Program-made: the position numbers and the translations under genes
NCBI RefSeq assembly: GCF_904848585.1
Contig: NZ_CAJHCR010000001.1
Location: 186,001-250,000, forward strand
Direction of reading: 5' to 3'
From: Paraburkholderia kirstenboschensis
GTDB lineage: Bacteria; Pseudomonadota; Gammaproteobacteria; Burkholderiales; Burkholderiaceae
DNA length: 64,000 bases
Notes under the pieces: generated by a model
Database searches by the model: none
The model's input: only the letters and a program-made list of their open reading frames with translations
Told to the model about the DNA's origin: nothing
Shown here: positions 25,987 to 34,344 of the stretch, piece after piece
How the letters are laid out: each line of letters opens with the position of its first letter
Numbering within the stretch: the first letter of the stretch is position 1

Positions 25987-26036
25987 GGTTAACCAAAGAA
26001 ATCAATATATGTTGATTATCATAATCAAGATTGATT
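25987..26036. promoter_or_regulatory. Clustered half-sites between HTH-citrate synthase and CoA-transferase genes
   Basis: An AT-rich island in GC-rich DNA. GGTTAACC (25987-25994) is followed by AATCAA (26000), TTGATT (26012), AATCAA (26023) and TTGATT (26031), forming two inverted pairs with 6-nt and 2-nt spacers. This is the probable operator and promoter region of both divergent genes. Confidence 0.65.
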
Positions 26037-26092
26037 AACGCAAGGCGCGATTCTAGACTCGATCGCATCCTCGTTACTCGAATGTGAACGAC

Positions 26093-27511
26093 ATGACGCC
26101 TGAACTTGCGCTCGACCACATCTGGACCCTTGCGAACTGCGAGCCAGCCGCGCTCCGTTCCGTGCATTTCACCGGCTCGGAGCCGGGCTTGCCGTCGGTG
26201 TTTCGCGTCGGCGCTCTGGCGTCCGCGACCATCGCGGCCACGGGGTTGGCGGCGGCTGAATACCATCGGTTGCGCACGAGGCACGGGCAGCGCGTAACAG
26301 TGGACATGCGGCGCGCGCTGGCTTCGTTCCGTAGCGAACGTTACCTGCGCGTCGACGACGGGCCGCCGCCCGCGCTGCGCGATCCGGTGACGGGTTTCTA
26401 CGAGACGGGAGATGGCCGCTGGATCCAGCTCCATACGAATTTCGCGCATCACCTGAACGGTGTGTTGAAGGTGCTCGGTTGCCAGAACGATCGCGCCGCG
26501 GTCGCGGCGGCAATTCGCGGCTGGGAGGGCGCCACGCTCGATCAGACTCTCGCCGATGCGGGCCTATGCGCCGCGCTGATCCGCACGCCCGGCGAATGGG
26601 CCGCGCTCGACCAGGCGAAAGCAATCGCGGGTGTGCCGCTCTTTGAAATAGAGCGGATCGGCGATGCGCCCCCGGCACTGCCCAAGCCCCAGCCGCCGTT
26701 CGAGCCGCTATCGCGCAATATTGGGAACCGGCCGCTCTCCGGCGTGCGGGTGCTAGACCTGTCGCGCATCATCGCGGGACCGGTGGCCGGGCGAGCGCTC
26801 GCGCAGCATGGCGCTCAGGTGCTGATGATCAACGGGCCGCATCTGCCGAACATTGCGCCGCTCGTCATCGACAACGGGCGCGGCAAACGCTCGGCTGTGG
26901 TCGATCTGCGCGACGCGGCGGGACGCGAGACTCTGCGTGGTCTGACGCGCGACGCCGACGTCTTTCTGCAGGCGTATCGGCCTGGAGCACTGGCCGCGCG
27001 CGGATTCGGCCCCGAGGACGTGGCGCGCTTGCGGCCCGGCATCGTCTATGTATCGGTATGCGCGTATGGATACGAAGGACCATGGGCCTCACGGCGCGGT
27101 TTCGATAGTCTCGTGCAGTCCGCGAGCGGCATAGCGATGACCGAGCAGCGCGCGGCCGGATCGCCCGAGCCGAGACATCTGCCGTGTCAGGCGCTCGACC
27201 ACGCGACTGGCTATCTCGCCGCTTTCGGTGCCATGGCTGCGTTGGCCCGGCGCGCCACCGAAGGCGGAAGCTGGCACGTCAAAGTTTCGCTCGCGCAGAC
27301 AGGCCGGTGGCTGCAATCGTTCGGCGAGATTGCCGACGGGTGGCAAGCACCCGATGTTTCGCTCGATGACGTGCGCGATTGCCTTGTCACGGTCGATTCG
27401 GAATTCGGTCGCGTACAAGCCGTGCAACCGGCCGAACAACTGGAAGAGACGCCGGCTTTCCTTGCGCTGCCGCCATCGCGTATCGGCGCGCATGACGCGA
27501 AGTGGCTTTAA
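26093..27511 (+). CDS. Family III (CaiB/BaiF) CoA-transferase with permuted domain order
   Basis: A 472-residue protein. Residues 213-430 match the usual N-terminal part of class III CoA-transferases: LSGVRVLDLSRIIAGPVAGR, NGRGKRSAVVDL, YGYEGPWASRRGFDSLVQ and a conserved Asp369 in QALDHATGY, equivalent to the catalytic aspartate. Residues 1-200 resemble the family's C-terminal part (GFYETGDGRWIQLHTNF), so the halves are in swapped order. It should move CoA between carboxylic acids; substrates are unknown. The ATG at 26093 is used; GTG 26084 is the alternative. Its divergent pairing with an HTH-citrate synthase suggests a shared acyl-CoA pathway. Confidence 0.8.
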   Translation: MTPELALDHIWTLANCEPAALRSVHFTGSEPGLPSVFRVGALASATIAATGLAAAEYHRLRTRHGQRVTVDMRRALASFRSERYLRVDDGPPPALRDPVTGFYETGDGRWIQLHTNFAHHLNGVLKVLGCQNDRAAVAAAIRGWEGATLDQTLADAGLCAALIRTPGEWAALDQAKAIAGVPLFEIERIGDAPPALPKPQPPFEPLSRNIGNRPLSGVRVLDLSRIIAGPVAGRALAQHGAQVLMINGPHLPNIAPLVIDNGRGKRSAVVDLRDAAGRETLRGLTRDADVFLQAYRPGALAARGFGPEDVARLRPGIVYVSVCAYGYEGPWASRRGFDSLVQSASGIAMTEQRAAGSPEPRHLPCQALDHATGYLAAFGAMAALARRATEGGSWHVKVSLAQTGRWLQSFGEIADGWQAPDVSLDDVRDCLVTVDSEFGRVQAVQPAEQLEETPAFLALPPSRIGAHDAKWL

Positions 27512-27525
27512 CGGAGCCACTTCGC
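27497..27525. terminator. Inverted repeat with the CoA-transferase stop codon in the loop
   Basis: Perfect 11-bp arms GCGAAGTGGCT (27497-27507) / AGCCACTTCGC (27515-27525). The TAA stop (27509-27511) is in the loop, between convergent genes. There is no T-run. A second weaker hairpin, CGGACC/GGTCCG, follows at 27531-27552. Confidence 0.6.
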
Positions 27526-27553
27526 TGCATCGGACCGGCCCTGCCAGGTCCGC

Positions 27554-28300
27554 CTATTTGCGCAGCTCCGCGACGAAATCGTAGTAGTCGTTGCGGCAGT
27601 ACGTATCGGTCAATTCGATAGCGCGCTGGTCGGCCGTGTAGCCGACGCGCGTAATCAGCAGCAGCGCTTCGTTCGGCGCGATGCTCATTTGCTGCGCGAT
27701 TTCCTCGCTCGCATTCACCGCGCGGAAATGCTGCAGCGCGCGGACGATCGTCAGTCCGCGGTTCTCCAGATAGGTGTACAGCGAATCGCCAATTGCCTGC
27801 GGATCGGGAATCACCGCAGCGGGGAAGGTGGAGTTCTCGACCGCCATCACAATGCCGTCGGCGAGACGCAAGCGCCGCAGACGCGTCACGGCCGCAGCCG
27901 GCGAAAGCCCGAGTTGGATCACTTCTTCGCGATTGGCCGGCTGAATCTCGCGCGACAGCCACTTCGAACTCGGCGTAAAGCCTCGCCGCCGCAACATTTC
28001 GCTGAAGCTCGACAGACGCGACAGCGGATCTTCATAGCGTGGTGTGATGAAACTGCCGGCGCCTTGCGTGCGTCGAATCAATCCCTGCTCGACGAGTAGC
28101 GCGATAGCCTTGCGTGAAGTGATTCGCGAGACGCCGAGCGCCTCCGAAAGCACGCGCTCCGACGGCAGTGCCTCGCCGGCGTTCCAGCGGTTCTCGTGAA
28201 TGGCCGTGCCGAGCTTGCGGGCAAGTTGCAGATAAAGCGGTGTGTCGTTTTCCGGGTCCGGGCGCAGGTCGCGCCAGCGGTCTTCCGAGGCAGAGGTCAT
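27554..28300 (-). CDS. GntR-family regulator with UTRA domain
   Basis: A 248-residue HutC/NagR-type regulator. The winged helix at about 20-85 includes LPSERVLSEALGVSRITSRKAI. A UTRA effector domain fills about 100-240 (LSSFSEMLRRRGFTPSSKWL, and ALLLITRVGYTADQRAIELT near the end). Ligands in this group are often sugar phosphates, urocanate or similar small molecules. No nag, hut or other target operon adjoins it, so the target is not evident; it could act on the nearby aldo/keto reductase. Confidence 0.88.
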   Translation of the reverse strand: MTSASEDRWRDLRPDPENDTPLYLQLARKLGTAIHENRWNAGEALPSERVLSEALGVSRITSRKAIALLVEQGLIRRTQGAGSFITPRYEDPLSRLSSFSEMLRRRGFTPSSKWLSREIQPANREEVIQLGLSPAAAVTRLRRLRLADGIVMAVENSTFPAAVIPDPQAIGDSLYTYLENRGLTIVRALQHFRAVNASEEIAQQMSIAPNEALLLITRVGYTADQRAIELTDTYCRNDYYDFVAELRK

Positions 28301-28507
28301 GGGGCTTACGCTAGAAGGGCGAGGAGCAATTCTAAGACATCGGCGCGCTACGTTATAGCGGGCTTTTGCCTGATGGCCTGTCGGATGGTCTTGCAGCGGC
28401 TAAACTCGTCGATACGCTTTCTTGCAGCGCCGCCGTGCATCGGTTTTGCGCCGGCGCGTGGTCACACATCCGGCCACAGTCCACAGTCAGTCACTTCAGG
28501 AGTCAGA

Positions 28508-29353
28508 ATGACGACCGATATCGCAAGCGTGAGCCTGCCCGACGGCGAGCGCATCCCCAAACTCGGGCAAGGCACGTGGGAAATGGGCGAGCAGCCGGCG
28601 CGCCGCGCGGCCGAGATCGACGCGATTCGCTCAGGCGTCGAGCTTGGCATGACGCTGATCGATACCGCGGAAATGTATGGCGACGGCGCGACCGAATCGC
28701 TGCTGGGCGAAGCGCTCGCGGGGCTGCGCGATCAGGTGTTCCTCGTCAGCAAGGTGTATCCGCATAATGCGAGCCGGCGCGGTGTGATCGCTGCTTGCGA
28801 GCAGAGCCTCAAACGTCTGAAGACCGATCGGCTCGATCTGTATCTGCTGCATTGGCGCGGTTCTATACCGCTCGAAGAAACGGTCGCCGGCTTCGAAGCG
28901 CTACGCGACGCGGGGAAGATCCGCCACTGGGGCGTGAGCAACTTCGATACCGAGGACATGGAAGAACTCATTGCCACGCCCGGCGGCGCAGCGTGCGCGA
29001 CGAACCAGATTCTCTACAACGTCGCGCGGCGCGGGCCCGAGTTCGATCTACTGCCGTGGCTCGCCGAACGCAATATGCCAGCCATGGCCTACAGTCCCGT
29101 CGATCACGCGCGTCTGCCGAAGCGCTCGCCGCTCGACGACATCGCCGCCGCGCGCGGCGTCTCCGTGTTTCAGGTGGCGCTCGCGTGGGTGCTTCAGCAG
29201 CCGGGCGTGTGCGCCATTCCAAAGACGGGCCGCGTCGAGCACGTGCGCGACAACCACCGTGCGCTGCAGTTGCGGCTCGAGGCTCAGGAACTCGCCGCCA
29301 TCGACAGCTATTTCAAGCCGCCGCGCGGCAAGCGCCCGCTCGAAATGCTCTGA
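28508..29353 (+). CDS. Aldo/keto reductase
   Basis: A 281-residue NADPH-dependent oxidoreductase with a TIM-barrel fold. The catalytic tetrad is visible as Asp52 and Tyr57 (IDTAEMYG), Lys82 (LVSKVYP) and His115 (YLLHWRG). HWGVSNFD and IPKTGRVEHVRDN give cofactor-binding elements. The ATG at 28508 is chosen by family start; the longer open frame upstream crosses the promoter region. Divergent from the GntR-type regulator, with 207 bp between starts. The physiological substrate is not deducible. Confidence 0.92.
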   Translation: MTTDIASVSLPDGERIPKLGQGTWEMGEQPARRAAEIDAIRSGVELGMTLIDTAEMYGDGATESLLGEALAGLRDQVFLVSKVYPHNASRRGVIAACEQSLKRLKTDRLDLYLLHWRGSIPLEETVAGFEALRDAGKIRHWGVSNFDTEDMEELIATPGGAACATNQILYNVARRGPEFDLLPWLAERNMPAMAYSPVDHARLPKRSPLDDIAAARGVSVFQVALAWVLQQPGVCAIPKTGRVEHVRDNHRALQLRLEAQELAAIDSYFKPPRGKRPLEML

Positions 29354-29514
29354 GCCTGGCGCGCGCCGCAGAGGTATCGCGCGACAGTGAGCGCCCGGCG
29401 CCGTTCTGGGCATTCGTGGCGCGCCGCGTACCACGGACGCGAAGTCGCAACGGGAAATCGTCACGCCATGCACGGCGGCGCGACTCGGTGCCGCTCAGGT
29501 GCCGCACGTCTTCG

Positions 29515-29985
29515 TCAATTGCAACTGTGGTGCATGTGCACAGAGCCGAGCACCGCGACTTCGGCGGGCGTGTGCTTGAGCGATTCTTCGTTGACCTGGC
29601 CCGCGTCCCCGACGAATTCGTCGACGATCGAAGAAACCGGTGTATTGCGCAGACACAGCGACACGCGCTGTGTTTCGTTGGCCGGCAACGACGCCCGCTG
29701 GCCGAGGAACAGCACGCCGTACTGATAACCGTGGATGATGCCGCGGATCGCGCCCACGCATTGACCGTGCGCGACGTTGTCGTTCTTCTGCTTGCAGGTT
29801 TGCGCGAGCGAGTATGCGGAGAAGCTGGGGTCCACAGGCGGCGCGGCTTGCGACAACGGCTGCGCCGTAGGTGCCGGGCTTTGCGCGCCGGTTTGCGCAT
29901 CGGCGAGCGAGGCGAAGCTCAGAGCAGCTGCCGCTGCGAGGCCGGCGACCGTGCGTGCCGCGGAGTAGCGGACGTTATGTTGCAT
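29515..29985 (-). CDS. Secreted Rap1a/Tai-like protein
   Basis: A 156-residue protein with a Sec signal peptide (residues 1-30, ending ASLADA). The mature part has four Cys: TCKQK, GQCVGAI, VSLCLRN and the final HHSCN. The pattern CVGAIRGIIHGYQYG, a later Cys, then VSSIVDEFVGDAGQ is what I recognise from the Rap1a/Tai immunity-protein family, periplasmic inhibitors of type VI amidase effectors. No T6SS toxin gene is nearby, so the immunity role is only by similarity. It may equally be a stand-alone periplasmic helical protein of the same fold. Confidence 0.6.
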   Translation of the reverse strand: MQHNVRYSAARTVAGLAAAAALSFASLADAQTGAQSPAPTAQPLSQAAPPVDPSFSAYSLAQTCKQKNDNVAHGQCVGAIRGIIHGYQYGVLFLGQRASLPANETQRVSLCLRNTPVSSIVDEFVGDAGQVNEESLKHTPAEVAVLGSVHMHHSCN

Positions 29986-30231
29986 GTTGTGGTGCCCTCA
30001 TATCGAACGTTGAATCTGATATGAGGCAATTGCCGCGCTTTGGTTCCGGGCGTACGCGCCGCGCTGGATTGCGGCAGTTGTCGCGCGTGCCCGCATGCAT
30101 GCGATAAAGCGGAAGCGGCATTAGCGCATTCGCCGCGGTGCGTTACTTCAGAAGCAGACGCAGAAAGCCGCAATGCGTGAGCTTCAACAGTGGGCAGCAG
30201 CCGGGCCGCAAGCAACGTTTGTGAGGTGGCG

Positions 30232-32433
30232 CTATGAGTCGCGCCTGGCACCGTTGGCGGGACTCGCGGGCTTGTCACGAGCAACGTCGCTCGCTTCATC
30301 GCGCGACGCGGTTTGCAATGCACGCAGTTCCTCGGCGGGAATGTGGCAGCGGATCAGATGCTTGCGACCCATGCCGTTTGTGGCCTCGCGGGCTGAATCG
30401 GGTGAATCGGCTGAATCGGCCGCATCTGCAAATGGCGGGTCTTGCTGTTCGCAGATCGCGCCGAGCTTGCGTGGACAACGCGTATGAAACACGCAGCCGG
30501 ACGGCGGCGACGCGGCGCTCGGCAGGTCACCCGACAGGCGGATGCGGGCCGCGCTCGCGTGGCCTTCGAGTGTCGGCACGGAAGACAGCAGCGCTTCCGT
30601 ATAAGGATGCTGTGGTCCGCCGAATACCGCCGCGGCCGGTCCGATCTCCAGCAGTCTGCCGAGATAGAGCACGGCGATGCGATCGGACAAATACCGTACG
30701 ACATGCAGATCGTGCGAGATGAACACGTAGCTGACGCCACGTTCGCGCTGCAGATCGGCAAGCAGATTGAGGATCGCCGCCTGCACGGAGACGTCGAGCG
30801 CGGAAGTCGGTTCGTCGCACACCACCACGCGCGGCTCGCCGGCAAACGCGCGGGCAATTGCCACGCGTTGCTTGAGTCCGCCGGAAAGCTGGCGTGTGCG
30901 CGAGCCGAGATAGCGCTCCGGCAAACGCACGGCGGCCGTCAACGTCGCAAGCCGCTCGTCGATGGCGGCACCGCGCAATGCGGCGAGGCGTGACAACGCG
31001 CGGCCGATCAGCCGCTTCACGGAATGCGCGCGGTTAAGCGCCGAGTCCGGGTTCTGAAACACGATCTGCAACGACTTGACCTGCTCGTCGTTGCGCCGTG
31101 TGACGCGTGCGGCGAGCGGCGCGCCGTCCAGTTCGAGCACGCTGCCCGCGTCCGGCGTCAGAAGGCCGAGCATCAGTTTCGCGAGCGTCGTCTTGCCGCT
31201 GCCCGATTCGCCGACGAGCCCCAAGGTTTCGCCGGCCGCGAGTTCGAGCGAAACCTTGTCGACGGCGCGCAGCGCTGTGCCGGACACATGGAAAGTCTTC
31301 GATAGATTCTCGGCGCGCAAGACGAGTTCTCGCGGATCGTCGTCTGCAGCCGCAAGGCTATGCTCGGGCAATGTTTGCGCGAGCGCGCGCGGCAACTCGA
31401 CGGCGCGCTCGTGATAGTGACAGCGCGACATCTGATCGCCATGCGCCGCGCTCACGCGGTACGGCGGCGGGGCTTCGCGGCGGCAACGGTCGTCGGCGAG
31501 ACGGCAGCGCTCCGCATAAATGCAGCCTTGCGTCACCGAGCCCGGCGAGGGCAGGCCGCCCGCAATGGTATCGAGCCGCTCGGTATCCTTGCTGCGGCCC
31601 GTGGTGGGCAGACAGCGCAACAGACCCACGGTGTACGGATGACGCGGCCGCGTGAAAACGTCTTGCGTCGCGCCTTCCTCGACGAGCTTGCCCGCGTAAA
31701 GCACGCCGACGCGCTCGCACATGCGCCCGATCACCGCGAGGTTGTGACTGATGAACAGCACGGCGGTGCCGAGTTCCGCGCGCAGTTGCGCGATCAGGTC
31801 GAGCACTTCCGCTTCTACGGTGGCGTCGAGCCCGGTGGTCGGCTCATCGAGAATCAGCAGCGCCGGGTTCGACGCGAGCGCCATCGCGATCACCACGCGC
31901 TGCTGCATGCCGCCCGACAATTGATGAGGATAGCTGTCCATCACCCGTTCAGGCGATGCAATGCGCACGCGCTGCAGCATCTCGAGCGAGCGTTGCAATG
32001 CTTCACCGGGCGCAACGCCGGCGGCTTCGAACGCTTCGGACACTTGCCGCGCGATGGTCAACGACGGATTCAGCGCGCGCCCCGGGTCTTGATAGACCAT
32101 TGAAATGGTGTTGGCGCGCATCATGCGCAAAGCGTCGGCGTCGAGCTTGTTGACATCGGCGCCGGCGATGACGATCTTGCCCGCCTTCACCTTGCCGTTG
32201 CGCGGCAGATAGCGCAGCGCCGCCATCGCGACCGTCGACTTGCCGCAGCCCGATTCGCCGACGAGCCCGTAGGCTTCGCCGCGCCGCACACGAAACGACA
32301 CGTCCTGCAACACTTCGCGATCGCGACCGCGCATCCGGTATGTGACCGTCAAGCCTACGACGGTCAGCGCATCCGTGCGGTCGCTCTTCGACACGTCGAA
32401 GGCGGGGAACGAGGAGGGCGGAGGTCCGTTCAT
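30232..32433 (-). CDS. Peptide ABC transporter, fused double ATPase (DppD-DppF type)
   Basis: A 733-residue protein with two complete ATPase units. Unit 1 has Walker A GESGCGKST (59-67), signature LSGGMQQR (172-179) and ILDEPTTGLD, followed by an oligopeptide-ABC C-terminal segment (GCIYAERCRLADDRC). Unit 2 has GESGSGKTT (408-416), LSGGLKQR (517-524) and VCDEPTSALD, again with a CVFHTRCPRK tail. It powers uptake of peptides or related compounds by the permeases encoded just upstream. The ATG overlaps the preceding stop (ATGA). Confidence 0.93.
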   Translation of the reverse strand: MNGPPPSSFPAFDVSKSDRTDALTVVGLTVTYRMRGRDREVLQDVSFRVRRGEAYGLVGESGCGKSTVAMAALRYLPRNGKVKAGKIVIAGADVNKLDADALRMMRANTISMVYQDPGRALNPSLTIARQVSEAFEAAGVAPGEALQRSLEMLQRVRIASPERVMDSYPHQLSGGMQQRVVIAMALASNPALLILDEPTTGLDATVEAEVLDLIAQLRAELGTAVLFISHNLAVIGRMCERVGVLYAGKLVEEGATQDVFTRPRHPYTVGLLRCLPTTGRSKDTERLDTIAGGLPSPGSVTQGCIYAERCRLADDRCRREAPPPYRVSAAHGDQMSRCHYHERAVELPRALAQTLPEHSLAAADDDPRELVLRAENLSKTFHVSGTALRAVDKVSLELAAGETLGLVGESGSGKTTLAKLMLGLLTPDAGSVLELDGAPLAARVTRRNDEQVKSLQIVFQNPDSALNRAHSVKRLIGRALSRLAALRGAAIDERLATLTAAVRLPERYLGSRTRQLSGGLKQRVAIARAFAGEPRVVVCDEPTSALDVSVQAAILNLLADLQRERGVSYVFISHDLHVVRYLSDRIAVLYLGRLLEIGPAAAVFGGPQHPYTEALLSSVPTLEGHASAARIRLSGDLPSAASPPSGCVFHTRCPRKLGAICEQQDPPFADAADSADSPDSAREATNGMGRKHLIRCHIPAEELRALQTASRDEASDVARDKPASPANGARRDS

Positions 32434-33299
32434 CGGTCGAGCACGCCTTGTACGCCGTCGGCGATGAGATTCACACCTACGACCAGCGTGGCAATTGCGC
32501 CGGCCGCGAATACGACGGTCCACCACGCGCCGCCCGCCATCAGCGTGTACGACTCGGAAAGCGCGAGGCCCCAGTCGGCCGAGGGCGGCTGAATGCCGAA
32601 GCCAAGAAACGATAGGGTGGCTACCGCGAAGATCGCATAACCGAGCCGCACCGTCGCCTCGACGATGATCGGCGGCAGCACGTTCGGCAGAATTTCCGCG
32701 AACATGATGTACGGCGCGCGTTCGCCCCGCAGTTGCGCGGCGGCAACGTAGTCGAGATGCCGCTCGGCGAACACGGCGGCGCGCACGGTGCGCGCGGTAA
32801 TCGGCGTGAACGTGATGCCGATCACGAGTATCACGGTGAAGTTCGACGCGCCCACCGCAGCAAGCGCGAGCAGCGCGACGATCACGAGCGGCAGCGCAAG
32901 TACCGCGTCGATCGCGCGGCCCATCACGTTATCGACCCAACCGTCGAAGTAACCGACGACGAGACCTAGCGCCGTACCCGCCACCGTGCCGAGCAGTGTG
33001 GCGAGCGGCGCAATCGTGAGAATGTCGCGCGCGCCGACGATCACGCGTGAGAACACATCGCGGCCCAATTGATCGGTGCCGAACCAGTGCGCGCGGTCGG
33101 GCGGCATGAGCGAATTGAGCGGGTCGGACGCATACGGATCGACAGGCACGAACCATTGCCCGGCTATCGCGCACACGATCCACCACACGACGATGAGCAG
33201 GCCCACCACGAATGTCGGCGAGCGCAGCAGCACACGCAACTGATCGAAGCGCGGCTCGCTGGCGGCGCGCGACGCGGCCGGCGGAACAATGGTGCTCAT
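32430..33299 (-). CDS. Peptide ABC transporter permease (DppC-like)
   Basis: A 289-residue inner-membrane permease with six or so membrane segments. The family N-terminal cytoplasmic part contains HWFGTDQLGRDVFSRVIVGA, the DppC/OppC signature. The EAA-type loop is around DYVAAAQLRGERAPYIMFAEILPNVLPP. The start at 33299 is set by MSTIVPPAAS with an ATGA overlap with the upstream permease; the much longer open frame is a shadow. It is the third gene of the SBP-permease-permease-ATPase operon. Confidence 0.93.
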   Translation of the reverse strand: MSTIVPPAASRAASEPRFDQLRVLLRSPTFVVGLLIVVWWIVCAIAGQWFVPVDPYASDPLNSLMPPDRAHWFGTDQLGRDVFSRVIVGARDILTIAPLATLLGTVAGTALGLVVGYFDGWVDNVMGRAIDAVLALPLVIVALLALAAVGASNFTVILVIGITFTPITARTVRAAVFAERHLDYVAAAQLRGERAPYIMFAEILPNVLPPIIVEATVRLGYAIFAVATLSFLGFGIQPPSADWGLALSESYTLMAGGAWWTVVFAAGAIATLVVGVNLIADGVQGVLDR

Positions 33300-34303
33300 T
33301 CGGCGCTCCTTACGCGAAGGCGCGGATTGAGCAGCACATGCAACGCATCCGCAACGAGATTGGCAACGGTGTACACCACGCCGATGGTCAGTACGCCTGC
33401 CTCCAGCATCGGAAAGTCCTTCGCCTTGGCGGCGTTGTAGATCAGCGAGCCGATGCCCTGATAGTGGAACAGCGTCTCGACCACCACGAGCCCCCCAATC
33501 ATGTAGCCGAGTTGGGTTGCGGCCACGGTGATGGTCGGCAGCAGCGCGTTGCGCAACACGTGCCGCCAGATCACGGTGTGACGCGGCAAGCCCTTGAGGA
33601 TCGCGGTGCGCGTGTAGTCGGCGTCGAGCGCTTCGACGGTGCCGGCGCGCGCCATCCGCGCGATGTAGCCGAAGAACACGAGTACGAGTGGCAGCACCGG
33701 CAGGATCAGATGACGCAGTTGTTCGAGCGCGCCGGCGTCGGGCGGATACGAAGCTTCGATAGGCAGCCAGCGCAGCCACACGCCGAACACGAGAATCAGC
33801 ACGATCGACGACACGAATTCCGGCACCACGGTCGCCGACAAACCCGCAATGCTGATCGTGCGATCCAGCCAGCGTCCCGCATGCATTGCGGACCACACGC
33901 CACCCGCAATCCCCAGCGGCACCACGACAATGAACGCGAGCAGGCCGAGCTTCGCGGAATGCGCAAGTGCGTCGGCGATAAACGGTCGCACCGGCTCGCG
34001 ATAAGCGTACGAAAGCCCCATGTCGCCGCGCACGAAATGCGAAATCCACTCGACGTATTGCGTCATCAGCGGACGGTCGGCGCCGAGTTGATGATTGAGC
34101 GCCGCAACCGCACGCGCGTCGGCGAGCGGCCCCAGCACCGCGCGACCGATATCGCCGGGCAACAATTGTCCGCCCGCGAACACGATCACGGACAACAGCC
34201 ATAGCGTGATCAGCGACAGCCCGACGCGCGTTGCAAGAAAACGCACGACGCGCCCGGCGTTGCCGTTCGGGGCCGAGGCGGGAGGACTCACTGTGGTCGA
34301 CAT
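33296..34303 (-). CDS. Peptide ABC transporter permease (DppB-like)
   Basis: A 335-residue permease of the DppB/OppB type. After a polar N terminus it has VVRFLATRVGLSLITLWLLSVIVF (TM1), a large periplasmic loop (RAVAALNHQLGADRPLMTQY), and the conserved cytoplasmic coupling loop DYTRTAILKGLPRHTVIWRH near residue 235. The ATG at 34301-34303 gives MSTTVSPPAS. It overlaps the DppC-like gene by 4 bp and follows the binding-protein gene by 41 bp. Confidence 0.93.
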   Translation of the reverse strand: MSTTVSPPASAPNGNAGRVVRFLATRVGLSLITLWLLSVIVFAGGQLLPGDIGRAVLGPLADARAVAALNHQLGADRPLMTQYVEWISHFVRGDMGLSYAYREPVRPFIADALAHSAKLGLLAFIVVVPLGIAGGVWSAMHAGRWLDRTISIAGLSATVVPEFVSSIVLILVFGVWLRWLPIEASYPPDAGALEQLRHLILPVLPLVLVFFGYIARMARAGTVEALDADYTRTAILKGLPRHTVIWRHVLRNALLPTITVAATQLGYMIGGLVVVETLFHYQGIGSLIYNAAKAKDFPMLEAGVLTIGVVYTVANLVADALHVLLNPRLRVRSAE

Positions 34304-34344
34304 CGTGAACGCTTGCCGAAGAATTGCGCGCCGATGTGAGACGC

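Noticed and set aside
32430..34202. Long 590-residue frame over dppC-like and dppB-like genes
   Set aside because: Only its C-terminal part is a real protein; the rest is a shadow of the permease in another frame, and the ATGA overlap fixes the true start at 33299.
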